Assembly: GCF_022812285.1 (NCBI RefSeq)
Contig: NZ_CP093300.1
Span: 1,116,001-1,180,000 of the forward strand
Length of the DNA: 64,000 nucleotides
Direction: 5' to 3'
From: Alkalihalobacillus sp. LMS39
Lineage (GTDB): Bacteria > Bacillota > Bacilli > Bacillales > Bacillaceae_F
How positions within the stretch are numbered: position 1 is the first letter of the stretch; the number at the start of each line of letters is the position of its first letter. The position numbers and the translations under genes were made by a program. Shown piece after piece: positions 35,689 through 45,140 of the stretch. Below the pieces are notes generated by a model that did not search any database, was not told where the DNA came from, and saw only the letters and a program-made list of their open reading frames with translations.

Positions 35689-36816
35689 GTGAGTACTGAA
35701 AAATTCAATGTTTTAGATCTGTTTTGTGGTTGCGGTGGTTTATCACAAGGCTTTATTGATGCAGGCTATAATGTTATTCTTGGTGTCGATTTTGATCAGG
35801 CGGCATTAAAGACTTATAAAAAAAACCATGCAAATTCAGACACTTTAATGGCTGATCTTTCTGAGGATGTAGCAATTGAGAAAATAGTAGAAAAGCTAGG
35901 AGAAAGGCATGTAGATATTATTATTGGAGGGCCACCTTGCCAAGGTTTTTCGTTAACGGGGTCAAGAGATATAAATGATACCCGAAATACATTATATTTA
36001 GGCGTAGTTAAAGCTGTAAAAAGAATTAAACCTAAAGGATTTATGATAGAAAATGTACCAGGTATTGCTACATTATATGGTGGGAAAGTTAAACAGCAGA
36101 TTATAAATACATTTGAGGATATGGGTTATAATGTTTCAATGTCAGAAAAGCCCTTATTAGCGGCTGACTATGGTGTCCCACAAATTAGAAAAAGAATGTT
36201 TTTTGTAGGTTTTAAAAAAGAATTGGGATATTTTGAGTTTCCTAAACCTACCCATAGCCCAGATAACTATGTTTCCTGTGGAGATGCAATTAGTGACTTA
36301 CCAGGAAGAGAAGACGATTTGGGACAAGAAGAGGATGATTATACAATGTCTCCTCAGTCACAGTATCAAAAGTTTATGAGGAAAGATAGTACAAAACTAT
36401 ATAATCATGTTGCAACAAAACATACAGATCATGTTAAGTGGGTTATAAACCAAGTTCCTGAAGGTGGGAACCATAAAGATTTACCTCCAGGGGTTGGAGA
36501 TAGTAGAAAGTTTAATGAAGCGTGGACTAGATATCATAGTAGAAAACCATCTAAAACAATAGATACGGGGCACAGAAATCATTTTCATTATCGGTATAAT
36601 CGTGTACCGACTATTAGAGAGAATGCTAGACTACAGTCTTTTAGGGATGATTTTATTTTTTGCGGAACAAGAACACAGCAAAACAGGCAAGTAGGAAATG
36701 CTGTGCCTCCTTTACTTTCCTATCACTTAGCAAAAGCAATTTCTCAGCATTTAGAAGAGGTCGAGAGTGGTAAAAAGAAACCTGATAATCAAGGGTTAAT
36801 ATATGAACATATTTAA
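35689..36816 (+). CDS. DNA cytosine-5 methyltransferase M1 of RM system 1
   Basis: GTG 35689 is the likely start (375 residues), placed after GGGGGATAGG; an in-frame ATG at 35656 lacks a good SD. Ordered C5-methylase motifs are present: motif I VLDLFCGCGGLSQGF, motif IV GGPPCQGFSLTGSRD with the catalytic Cys, motif VI MIENVPG, motif VIII QIRKRMFFVGFK, and motifs IX-X ENARLQSFRDDF and RQVGNAVPPLLS. The variable target-recognition region between VIII and IX is about 100 residues. It methylates the site cut by the neighbouring endonuclease. It is followed 15 bases later by a second methylase, so the target may be asymmetric with one enzyme per strand. Confidence 0.9.
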   Translation: MSTEKFNVLDLFCGCGGLSQGFIDAGYNVILGVDFDQAALKTYKKNHANSDTLMADLSEDVAIEKIVEKLGERHVDIIIGGPPCQGFSLTGSRDINDTRNTLYLGVVKAVKRIKPKGFMIENVPGIATLYGGKVKQQIINTFEDMGYNVSMSEKPLLAADYGVPQIRKRMFFVGFKKELGYFEFPKPTHSPDNYVSCGDAISDLPGREDDLGQEEDDYTMSPQSQYQKFMRKDSTKLYNHVATKHTDHVKWVINQVPEGGNHKDLPPGVGDSRKFNEAWTRYHSRKPSKTIDTGHRNHFHYRYNRVPTIRENARLQSFRDDFIFCGTRTQQNRQVGNAVPPLLSYHLAKAISQHLEEVESGKKKPDNQGLIYEHI

Positions 36817-36831
36817 TAAAGGTGATTATTA

Positions 36832-38067
36832 ATGCAAAAGTTAAATACACTAGAGCTGTTTGTAGGTTGTGGAGGGCTACTAGATGGTTTTGAAATGACC
36901 GGAATGTATAATACGGTTGCAAGTGTTGAATGGCAGAAGTATGCATGTGAAATTTTAGTTAATCGCTTAAAAACTAAATATAATTATACTGATGCAGAAA
37001 ACAGAGTGCTACATTTTGACATTCAGAGAACAGATGAACTAGTTAACGGTTGGGAAAATGATGAAAATTTTGGCTCTAATAAAGGTTTAAAAGGGATAAT
37101 AAAAGGTAAAGACATTGATTTAATTATTGGAGGTCCACCATGCCAGGCATATTCAGTTGCTGGTAGAGTTCAAGATAAGAACAGTATGAAAGATGATTAT
37201 CGCAATTATCTTTTTGAAAGTTATTTAAAGGTTGTTAAAATTTATAATCCCAAATTAATTGTTTTTGAAAACGTTGAAGGGATGTTATCGGCTGCTCCAG
37301 ATGGGGAATTAATTGTAGACAAGATTAAAAAAGGTTTTGATGAACATGGTTTTGATATTATTAATGATATTAAGGGACATGCATTACTAGATCTCTCTGA
37401 GTTTGGGGTACCTCAAAAAAGAAAAAGAGTAATCTTGGTAGGTCTAAATAGAAGGTACTTTGGTGATAGGCAAAACCAAGAGATTCTTCTTGACTTCTAT
37501 AATAATGTTTTAGCGTCATATAAATCTGCACGTGTACCTACTGTAAGGGACGCAATTGGAGATCTGCCTAAATTATTACCTTCTGACAATGATTACTATG
37601 TTGGGAAAAGGAAATTTTCACATCAAAAAAGTGATATCAATGGGCATATTCCTAGATATCATAATAGACGAGATATTGAAATTTTTAGAATCATTACAAA
37701 CGATATTGCTACGGGGAAAAATCTTTATCAATCTGCCGAGGCATTAAAGAGGCTTTATACGGAGATGACTGGTAAAACATCTAATATTCATAAATATTAT
37801 GTACTTCGTTGGGAACAAGCTAGTAACACAATACCTGCGCACTTAAAGAAGGATGGTTTAAGACATATTCACCCAGATCCAGAACAAGCCCGGTCAATAA
37901 CAGTACGAGAAGCGGCAAGATTGCAAACTTTTGATGATGATTTTGAATTTATAGGTAGTATGGTTCAGAATTATGAGGTGATTGGTAATGCTGTACCTCC
38001 TCAATTTGCTAAAAAACTTGCTTTAGCTATTAACGATTTATTAGTGGAAAATGGAATGGCTCAGTAA
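36832..38067 (+). CDS. DNA cytosine-5 methyltransferase M2 of RM system 1
   Basis: The 411-residue protein starts at ATG 36832 with SD AAAGGTGAT. Motifs: TLELFVGCGGLLDGF (I), GGPPCQAYSVAGRVQD (IV), VFENVEGM (VI), FGVPQKRKRVILVGL (VIII), VREAARLQTFDDDF (IX) and NYEVIGNAVPPQFAKKL (X). It is clearly different from M1, especially in the target-recognition segment, as expected if each methylates a different strand of an asymmetric site. Both methylases are intact and probably cotranscribed. Confidence 0.9.
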   Translation: MQKLNTLELFVGCGGLLDGFEMTGMYNTVASVEWQKYACEILVNRLKTKYNYTDAENRVLHFDIQRTDELVNGWENDENFGSNKGLKGIIKGKDIDLIIGGPPCQAYSVAGRVQDKNSMKDDYRNYLFESYLKVVKIYNPKLIVFENVEGMLSAAPDGELIVDKIKKGFDEHGFDIINDIKGHALLDLSEFGVPQKRKRVILVGLNRRYFGDRQNQEILLDFYNNVLASYKSARVPTVRDAIGDLPKLLPSDNDYYVGKRKFSHQKSDINGHIPRYHNRRDIEIFRIITNDIATGKNLYQSAEALKRLYTEMTGKTSNIHKYYVLRWEQASNTIPAHLKKDGLRHIHPDPEQARSITVREAARLQTFDDDFEFIGSMVQNYEVIGNAVPPQFAKKLALAINDLLVENGMAQ

Positions 38068-38224
38068 GCTATTCCATTTTATTTTTTATATTCGAATTAT
38101 TCGAATAATAATGATAGTATTCTAAATAAATATAGCATCAAATAAATTTTTGGGATAGACATTTAAAAATTTCTCAGGCTAAGAGATATCATGTGGCGTA
38201 ATCTACATTGTGTGAAGTAAAGTT

Positions 38225-38611
38225 TTATAACTGGGAGCTAACGCGACAGTGCTTTACGAGTTTGTTACGCTTAAGTATAGGTTGCTTAATTACAAACTTA
38301 TAGCATTTTTCTAGTAGCATGTATTCAGTTTCAGTTATTAAATGAGAATGGGCGATTTTATTTCTTATTGGAACTGCTTGTCGAAGTAGAATTAATTGTT
38401 CTGTTTTAAAGTGGGTTAGGATTTGAGGGTATCTCCCGAAAAATGCGACAAGATCGTGGAAATATGAAGTTTTTTCGTTTCGATTTTCATGTAGAATGGA
38501 GACCCATCTGTACCCACATTTTTTTTCCATGTTTGTTTTTACAATTAAACGTAAGTGATTTTCCATTTCGTATAGCATTGAATAAGCTTCTTTCATTAGG
38601 GAGGTGCTCAT
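38225..38611 (-). CDS. Small HEPN-domain protein (Swt1-like)
   Basis: The start is taken at ATG 38611 on the minus strand because GAAAGGAGCG precedes it (128 residues). The helical protein has LYEMENHLRLIVKTNM near the start and, near residue 90, VPIRNKIAHSHL, the R-x4-H motif of HEPN ribonucleases/toxins with the common RNxxAH context. The overall arrangement fits Swt1-like HEPN proteins, found in abortive defence systems. No nucleotidyltransferase antitoxin gene adjoins it, so it is either an independent RNase or an accessory of the flanking restriction systems. It lies between RM systems 1 and 2 on the opposite strand. Confidence 0.6.
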   Translation of the reverse strand: MSTSLMKEAYSMLYEMENHLRLIVKTNMEKKCGYRWVSILHENRNEKTSYFHDLVAFFGRYPQILTHFKTEQLILLRQAVPIRNKIAHSHLITETEYMLLEKCYKFVIKQPILKRNKLVKHCRVSSQL

Positions 38612-39692
38612 AACTAACGCTCCTTTCAATGTTAGAATAGTTGATGAGATACTTCTACATGAATTAATAAATTCCTTTAATGAAGATAAAAAATATTCAC
38701 TTAAACAAGCCATGAAAAGCCAAAATAAATCCGTGGGTAATTTGCTTTATGTAGTTCATACTGTAGAAATAGCTATCGTGGTCATTCTCCCAATCCAATT
38801 ATTTATTACACTGTTGTTATATTGTCAAAAGTGTAATAGTTCCAAAAGCGATAAGTTGCGAGAGAGGCCTTTTCTTCCAAAATATTATTTATAGAAACAA
38901 TGGTTACATACAAAAAGACCCGACCCGAACATGATGACCATGTGGGAAAATATGCTGTACGTTTACTTAATTAAGAATGGGTATGATATCACTATTAGTT
39001 ATTGTTTTATTGTTCTCATTTAGGAAAAGAAAGAAAAGAACCAAATTATAGTAATAAGAAGAGAGCAACCGAAAAAAGGTAAATAAAAGAAAAAACAAAT
39101 TGGATAATAGTAAATTAGCAGTAAACCAAGACAATTATTTGTTTTTGGAAGCGTTAGTCGAAGGGCTGATAACAGAAGCGGAGTATGTATGATAAATGGT
39201 TTATTCGAAAAAGCATGAAGAACGAAGGTATTTAGACTGTTGTCAAATAGGCCATATAAGGTCAGGAAGTTATAATTTAAAATTTACTTTGTAAAAAAGA
39301 ACCGTTTCGGTACTCATAAAAAGGACATTATAGACCGTGGTTTTTTCAAGAAATTTCTTCCTTACTAGTTTTTCAGGAGTCGACGGAACAATACAAAAAG
39401 GGTCTACATTGAAGAGTATACTACAGCCGAATTGAAAGCGAAGGATGTAGCGAAGCGGGATTTTGAATGTACACATTTTATTCGTGTCTTTCGTAGATGT
39501 CATGGGATAGCACCGAGTGTTTATCGGTAAAACGCTACTGTACAGAGCGATTTTCAACAAACCGTCACCTATTACACACGGGTTGTTTTTTATTATAAAA
39601 TTCACAAGGTGGCTTAGGTATTGTGAATAATTGTTTCTTATCAACTAGAGTATGTTCTGCTAAAATAATATATAGAATGGGGGGAAGTCCAA
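38612..39692. other. Degenerate stretch between RM systems 1 and 2
   Basis: The stretch contains broken coding traces only. 38640-38894 has one open frame with a hydrophobic end and no SD. 39090-39191 reads KLAVNQDNYLFLEALVEGL. An AraC-type tail lies at 39411-39530. ATATAATA and AATGGGGGGAAG directly precede the next gene. This looks like chromosomal or mobile DNA eroded after insertions. Confidence 0.4.
39411..39530 (+). pseudogene. AraC-family regulator, C-terminal fragment
   Basis: A 39-codon open stretch ending in TAA reads KAKDVAKRDFECTHFIRVF then RRCHGIAPSVYR. It matches the last helix-turn-helix and the FxRxFKxxxGxxPxxYR closing motif of AraC-type proteins. No start or upstream domain is present. 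Confidence 0.6.
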
Positions 39693-40838
39693 GTGTTTTT
39701 TTCTATCCAAACTAAAGGACAAAGGGAACAATATATAAAACAATTACAAGCAGTAGGTTCGTTATCAAATCTTTTTAGTGAAAGTAAGACCCCTTACTTA
39801 TATTACCGTGCAGCCGAAAATATCTTTTGTAAGGCTTTAGAAGCAAATAACCTTTCAAGAGGGGATATCTCTTTTGATGCCTTTAAAGGCAATGTAGGTA
39901 TTGGTTTGAAAACATTTGTTCATGGAAACGGTAAGAAATATGAGAAGATAGCAGAATTTAATAAAGATATTGATAAATTTAAAGACCTAAATGCGATGGA
40001 AACGGTACAAGAAATTGCTAAACTAAGGAATCAACGAATCCGTGCGACACAAAGAGCCCATGATACGAACCGTATGATTTACCACATGGTAACTAGAAAA
40101 GAGGCTAAGTTTGAGATACATGAAGAGGAAATGCACTATATTGATTTTGATACTTTAAAACTTGATAAAAAGAAAACGACTGATAAGAACCTTTTCTTTA
40201 GCGATAAGAACGGTAATTATAAATTTTATATAGCAAAGAGTACTTTATATAAACAGTTTATTACAGATACTCCATTGGAAACATTTAAAGTAGATATACT
40301 TGACGATCCTTTTGATTTTCTTCTTACTGCAGATAGTAAGCAAAATTATATGGTTCAAGTGCAAGAAGAAAAGTTCGAACAGGTTTATTTACCACTTTAT
40401 TCAGTAAAATCAGGAAATGTGGAAGATAAGAGTGGTTTAAACCAATGGAATGCTGGGGGAAGGAAAAGAGACATAGACGAAGTTTATATCCCTATTCCTG
40501 CATGGATTCATCGTCAGTTCGAAGGGTTCTTTCCATACGATAGAAATACAGATAAGAAAGAATCATTTATCTTAGTATTACCTGGTGGTAAAGAAATAGA
40601 CGCTAAAATTTGTCAGGGTGGAGGAAAAGGGTTTATGTCCAAGCCTAATAAGGCCCTAGGACATTGGATTTTGAGAACTATTTTAGAGGTTCCTGAAGGA
40701 CAGTTAGTAAAATATGAGGATTTAGACCGTGCAGGGATAGATTCTGTTTTAATTACCAAACTTGGTGATTATAAGTTTAAGATTAACTTTGCCTCTAAAG
40801 GATCTTATGCTGATTTTGAAGATGAATATAAAATTTAG
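39693..40838 (+). CDS. Restriction endonuclease with B3-like C-terminus, RM system 2
   Basis: GTG 39693 lies behind GGGGGGAAG (381 residues). The N-terminal part has a PD-(D/E)XK-like layout: PYLYYRAAENIFCKALEAN helix, then DISFDAFKGNVGIGLKTFV, where D and the xLK lysine would be catalytic. It has no PLD motif. The C-terminal 110 residues (PIPAWIHRQFEGFFPYDR, ILVLPGGKEIDAKICQGGG, KALGHWILRTILEVPEGQ, GDYKFKINFA) closely resemble the B3-like DNA-binding domain of NgoFVII/BfiI-type endonucleases. This suggests a nuclease domain swap on a shared recognition domain. The C5 methylase 92 bases downstream completes a type II system. Confidence 0.65.
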   Translation: MFFSIQTKGQREQYIKQLQAVGSLSNLFSESKTPYLYYRAAENIFCKALEANNLSRGDISFDAFKGNVGIGLKTFVHGNGKKYEKIAEFNKDIDKFKDLNAMETVQEIAKLRNQRIRATQRAHDTNRMIYHMVTRKEAKFEIHEEEMHYIDFDTLKLDKKKTTDKNLFFSDKNGNYKFYIAKSTLYKQFITDTPLETFKVDILDDPFDFLLTADSKQNYMVQVQEEKFEQVYLPLYSVKSGNVEDKSGLNQWNAGGRKRDIDEVYIPIPAWIHRQFEGFFPYDRNTDKKESFILVLPGGKEIDAKICQGGGKGFMSKPNKALGHWILRTILEVPEGQLVKYEDLDRAGIDSVLITKLGDYKFKINFASKGSYADFEDEYKI

Positions 40839-40930
40839 GCGATTTAGGGACAGCTAGAATCGAGTAAATATGATAAAATACGATATAACACAGAGAGAAC
40901 ATACATTCGATTCCGATAGGAGGTTTGTAA

Positions 40931-42040
40931 ATGCCATATTCAGTAGCATCATTATTCGCCGGGATTGGTGGAATAGACAAGGGATTTGAACATGCAGGTG
41001 CAAATATTATTTGGGCAAATGAAATTGACACTAATGCTTGCATTACTTACAGAGCAAACTTTGACCACGAATTAGTAGAAGATGATATTAGAAATGTACC
41101 TGCAAATGGAATGCCGGATGTTAATATTTTGACTGCGGGATGGCCTTGTGTTGCCTTTAGTGTTGCAGGACAAAGACACGGTATGAAATACAAATGTCAA
41201 GTTTGCGGACACGAACATAGTGTTACTTATGATGAATATATTAACGGAGCAGTATGCCCGGAATGTGGAGGACATACAGAGGCTATTGATCCTCGTGGGA
41301 CTTTATTCTTTGATGTTGTTCGGTTTATTCGCGCTAAAGAGCCTAGAGCAATCTTTTTAGAAAATGTAAAGAACCTTAGAGGGCACGATAATGGAAATAC
41401 ATTCAGAGTAATAGAACAAATGTTGCGGGAAAGTGGATATCATATTGATAGTAGAGTTATGAATACGATGGAATACGGTAACATTCCACAAAATAGAGAA
41501 CGTATTTTCATTGTGGGTTTTAGAAGTGAAGAGGCTTTAAATAATTTTGTTTGGCCAGATAGAATTCCTCTGATAAAAACTATTGATGACATTCTTGACC
41601 GGAATGAACGACAAGATCCTGCTTATTATTATACAGCTACTAGTCAGTATTATACTATGATTCAAGAAGCAATGGTTCGAAGAGACACAGTTTACCAATT
41701 AAGAAGAGTTTATATAAGAGAAAATCAAAGTAATGTGTGTCCAACACTTACTGCAAATATGGGGACTGGTGGGCATAATGTTCCTCTTATTATTGACGAT
41801 TGGGGATATAGGAAATTAACTCCTAAAGAGGCTTTAAGATTTCAAGGCTTCCCCGTTGATGATGATTATGTAGTTCCTGAAGGGATGGCAAAAAGCCACC
41901 TATATAAGCAAGCGGGGAATGCGGTTTCTGTACCTGTTATAAAAAGATTAGCAACTAATTTGATTGCAGCGCTTAATACGGTTTATGGTGAACCTGAGGA
42001 AGAAATAGAAATTAACGAACACGTAACAGCAACGTTTTAA
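40931..42040 (+). CDS. DNA cytosine-5 methyltransferase with inserted zinc ribbon, RM system 2
   Basis: ATG 40931 has a perfect AGGAGGT site (369 residues). Motifs: SLFAGIGGIDKGFEHAG (I), TAGWPCVAFSVAGQR (IV, catalytic C73, with Val in place of the usual Gln after PC), FLENVKNL (VI), YGNIPQNRERIFIVGF (VIII), ALRFQGFPVDDDY (IX) and YKQAGNAVSVPVIKRLA (X). Unusually, between motifs IV and VI a Cys4 ribbon is inserted: KCQVCGHEH and AVCPECGGH (C89, C92, C109, C112). The insert lies next to the catalytic loop and may contact DNA. It is the modification partner of the upstream endonuclease. Confidence 0.85.
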   Translation: MPYSVASLFAGIGGIDKGFEHAGANIIWANEIDTNACITYRANFDHELVEDDIRNVPANGMPDVNILTAGWPCVAFSVAGQRHGMKYKCQVCGHEHSVTYDEYINGAVCPECGGHTEAIDPRGTLFFDVVRFIRAKEPRAIFLENVKNLRGHDNGNTFRVIEQMLRESGYHIDSRVMNTMEYGNIPQNRERIFIVGFRSEEALNNFVWPDRIPLIKTIDDILDRNERQDPAYYYTATSQYYTMIQEAMVRRDTVYQLRRVYIRENQSNVCPTLTANMGTGGHNVPLIIDDWGYRKLTPKEALRFQGFPVDDDYVVPEGMAKSHLYKQAGNAVSVPVIKRLATNLIAALNTVYGEPEEEIEINEHVTATF

Positions 42041-42041
42041 A

Positions 42042-42064
42042 AGAGACCTTTAGGGGTCTCTTTA
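42042..42064 (+). terminator. Terminator of RM system 2
   Basis: AGAGACC/GGTCTCT stem with a short loop and a following TTTA; separates RM2 from RM3. Confidence 0.6.
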
Positions 42065-42327
42065 TTCTTAATAAAACTCCAAAAACTATTGCCTCATGCA
42101 AATGTTATTTTATCGCAATAGTTTAGAAAGTAAATAGTCCTCTACATGGATTTCTACAATAGAAAAAGAAATGGGCATGTTATTAATAGGTAAGATTGGC
42201 AGTCAAAAACAGACAAAATTTTACGATTTATTCTATCAAATATAGTATAATGGTACTGAGTTATATTTTATTGTCATTTTTAGTAGAAATGTTAGTATTT
42301 GTTAATTTATTTATAGGATGTGTTTCC

Positions 42328-45138
42328 ATGCAAAAGTATAATAACCCTAGGTATGATGAGCATCGAGCAATAATTTTAAAGTTACAACAAAAAAAAGGGT
42401 GGGAAGGTGCACAATTTCATGGTGGTTACGATATAAGTTATTTACAAAATAAGCTAGACCAGCTTATCGAAGATGACGTGTACCCTGATGATTTTACAGC
42501 CGATATGTGGTTAAATATATGGTTTATGTTAAAAAAAGCAGATGAAGATTCGAAGAAGTTAGTTGAAAGAATTAAGAAAAGCACATTGGTCGCTTCAAAT
42601 GCTGACAATAGTATGCATATTCCACAAGGAGAGAGAGGCTCATGGCAACTTTATAAAAATTCTTTACTGAAAAGTGGTTGGAGTGAAGAATCCATTGTTG
42701 AAATTGAACAAACAACAGAGGGAATATTAAAAAAGCTAAACTTTGATACTGCACAGAACGGTCCAATAAAAGGGTTGGTAATTGGGAATGTACAATCCGG
42801 TAAGACTGCCAATATGGCTGCCCTAATGGCAATGGCAGCGGATTGGGGCTGGAACGTTTTTATCGTTTTATCTGGTATTATTGAAAACCTACGTAAGCAA
42901 ACGGAGGATCGATTGATTAAAGATTTAGATAGACCCGGTAACCTTGCTTGGATTAGAGTAAATAAACCATCTCTTCAAAGTGATGCAGCTGAAAGAACGC
43001 ATCAATTACATTTAGGGGATTCGGATCAAAAACGCTATTTAACCGTTTGCTTGAAAAACAGCACACGTTTGCAGAACCTGAACTCATGGCTACGAGAGGA
43101 TCCACAGAAACTTAAGCAAATGCGAATACTAGTTATAGATGATGAAGCAGATCAAGCTGGTATAAATACTAAAGACATCTCTAAGGACGAACGTTCAAAG
43201 ATTAATAAGGAGATTGTGAGGCTTGTGAATATTCATAATGGTGAGCAACCTCAAGCAATGAATTATATTAGTTACACGGCTACACCATATGCTAATTTCC
43301 TAAATGAAGCAAAACCTGAATCACTTTATCCAAAAGACTTCATTGGTGTACTTAATCCAGCTAAGGAGTACTTTGGACCTAAGCAAATTTTTGGCATTGA
43401 TGAATCTGAAGAGTTTAGAGGGCTACGAATTCTGGGAACTATTAGTACCTCTAAAGAAATGAATGAAGAGCAACATATAAAATTAATTCATAAAGGTAGC
43501 CGTAAGGACTTACCAAAATCTTTAAAAGATGCGGTCCATTGGTTTTTCTGTGCAACTGCGATAATGCGTTACCGAAAGTATAAAAAACCAATTAGTATGT
43601 TAATTCATACTAGCCAAGCACAGAAAGATCATTCTAATATAGCTGATGCAATTCAAACATATATAGGCTCCTTTTCTACTGAAGACTGGATAAATCTTTG
43701 TTTAGATACTTATGAACAAGAGAAATCAAGGTTAACTATTGAAGATTTTGAGTTAGATTTTGAAGGGTATCCACTTGAAATTAAAGATTATCCATCTTTT
43801 GATCGAATTAAAGATGAATTAAGAAGATTGAAAAATCAATTATCACATATTCAATTAGGAGATGAAGGTACACTAAGTTATCATGATGGAATTCATTTAT
43901 GTATTGATAACTGTGCAAACAATGGAATAACGGAAGAGGATATGCATGTTCGATTAGCATACCCTAATGTACCAGTCGATAGTCCCAGTTATCCATCTCC
44001 AGCTCCAGCATTTATTGTTGTAGGGGGAAGTACATTATCTCGAGGGTTAACAATTGAAGGTTTAGTAAGTACTTATTTTTTAAGAACTTCTAAAGCGGCA
44101 GATACATTAATGCAAATGGGACGCTGGTTTGGTTATCGCAAAGGGTATGAAATGTTACCTAGAATCTGGATGACAGAGGATACACAACAAAAGTTTAGGT
44201 TTTTAGCAACGTTAGACGAGGAGCTAAGAGAAGAGCTGAAAACATACTCATTACAGGGAGATGAACCTGTACAGTATGGTCCAAAAGTGAAAAATTCTCC
44301 TAAAATTTCTTGGATGCAGGTCACTGCTAAAAACCGTAGTCAAAGTGCGATAGAGACAAATTTGGATTTTTCAGGTACAACTAGTCAAACGACTTTATTT
44401 AATAATGACCGTGATGAACTATATAAAAATCTTCAAGTAACAGAAGATTTCCTTAAGTTACTAGATCAGCCGAGATTAACTAATAAACAAACTAGTTTAT
44501 ACTGGTCTAATGTAGATTTTAATCTGATTAAAGATGAATTCCTTAAGAAATTTAAATTTAATGATAAGTCACGTACCTTTAATCAAATTGATAAACTTTG
44601 TGAGTGGTATGAAAAAAAGGCCGTAGAAGCAGAATTTACAGGATGGAATATTATTGTCTCTGGTAAAGGAAAAATAAATAGTAACTTAGGAGATTATTGG
44701 AATGTCAAAGGAAATACAGTCGGAAAAGTATCCCGTACTAGGCTTGGTAAATCTGCAAAAGAGGATCCTAATTTTATTAACATTGGTGTGCTCAGGGCAC
44801 CGGTTGATTTATACGCGGATATAGATGAAGTGGCATTAAAGTTACTACCTCCTGATTATAGACATTTTTCGGAGTCTTCCATTACTTATGTGCGCGAAGT
44901 ACGTAAGAAAGCAGGATTAGGTAAAACTCCACAGTTGATAATTTATCGAATTGACCAGTCTTCAGTTCCTGCTTCACAGTCGGACCGCCGTTTTCCGTTA
45001 GAAGCTAAGGAAGATATTATAGGTGTAAGTTTATATATACCTGGTCAGGAAAAAGGAAAAAGTTTGGCTACTAGCTTAACTATACAATTGTATGATAACC
45101 CAGAGACTGAATACGAAACTATTGAAGGAGGGGAATAA
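42328..45138 (+). CDS. Z1-domain helicase/endonuclease, RM system 3
   Basis: The start is taken at ATG 42328 (936 residues) with SD AGGATG; an upstream in-frame extension is hydrophobic, covers the promoter-like TATAAT at 42246, and is probably not translated. Motifs: Walker A VIGNVQSGKTANMAAL (about residue 152), Walker B ILVIDDEADQAG (about 270), YISYTATPYANFLNE, and the Z1-domain signature VVGGSTLSRGLTIEGLVSTYF and MQMGRWFGYRKGYE. Z1 proteins are helicase-like ATPases found with GHKL/MORC-type ATPases and C5 methylases in bacterial restriction operons. Here it opens a six-gene operon of that type and is presumed to translocate DNA during restriction. Confidence 0.85.
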   Translation: MQKYNNPRYDEHRAIILKLQQKKGWEGAQFHGGYDISYLQNKLDQLIEDDVYPDDFTADMWLNIWFMLKKADEDSKKLVERIKKSTLVASNADNSMHIPQGERGSWQLYKNSLLKSGWSEESIVEIEQTTEGILKKLNFDTAQNGPIKGLVIGNVQSGKTANMAALMAMAADWGWNVFIVLSGIIENLRKQTEDRLIKDLDRPGNLAWIRVNKPSLQSDAAERTHQLHLGDSDQKRYLTVCLKNSTRLQNLNSWLREDPQKLKQMRILVIDDEADQAGINTKDISKDERSKINKEIVRLVNIHNGEQPQAMNYISYTATPYANFLNEAKPESLYPKDFIGVLNPAKEYFGPKQIFGIDESEEFRGLRILGTISTSKEMNEEQHIKLIHKGSRKDLPKSLKDAVHWFFCATAIMRYRKYKKPISMLIHTSQAQKDHSNIADAIQTYIGSFSTEDWINLCLDTYEQEKSRLTIEDFELDFEGYPLEIKDYPSFDRIKDELRRLKNQLSHIQLGDEGTLSYHDGIHLCIDNCANNGITEEDMHVRLAYPNVPVDSPSYPSPAPAFIVVGGSTLSRGLTIEGLVSTYFLRTSKAADTLMQMGRWFGYRKGYEMLPRIWMTEDTQQKFRFLATLDEELREELKTYSLQGDEPVQYGPKVKNSPKISWMQVTAKNRSQSAIETNLDFSGTTSQTTLFNNDRDELYKNLQVTEDFLKLLDQPRLTNKQTSLYWSNVDFNLIKDEFLKKFKFNDKSRTFNQIDKLCEWYEKKAVEAEFTGWNIIVSGKGKINSNLGDYWNVKGNTVGKVSRTRLGKSAKEDPNFINIGVLRAPVDLYADIDEVALKLLPPDYRHFSESSITYVREVRKKAGLGKTPQLIIYRIDQSSVPASQSDRRFPLEAKEDIIGVSLYIPGQEKGKSLATSLTIQLYDNPETEYETIEGGE

Positions 45139-45140
45139 CA

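Noticed and set aside
36653-36946. Antisense ORFs inside methylase and helicase genes
   Set aside because: Shadows of strong coding frames with no start signals.
38604-38894. Plus-strand ORF starting at the HEPN promoter
   Set aside because: Starts in the antisense of the HEPN gene leader, lacks a ribosome binding site and has no family pattern.
42196-42327. Hydrophobic N-terminal extension of the Z1 protein
   Set aside because: It covers a TATAAT box and ends at ATG 42328 with a better ribosome binding site; Z1 proteins are cytosolic.
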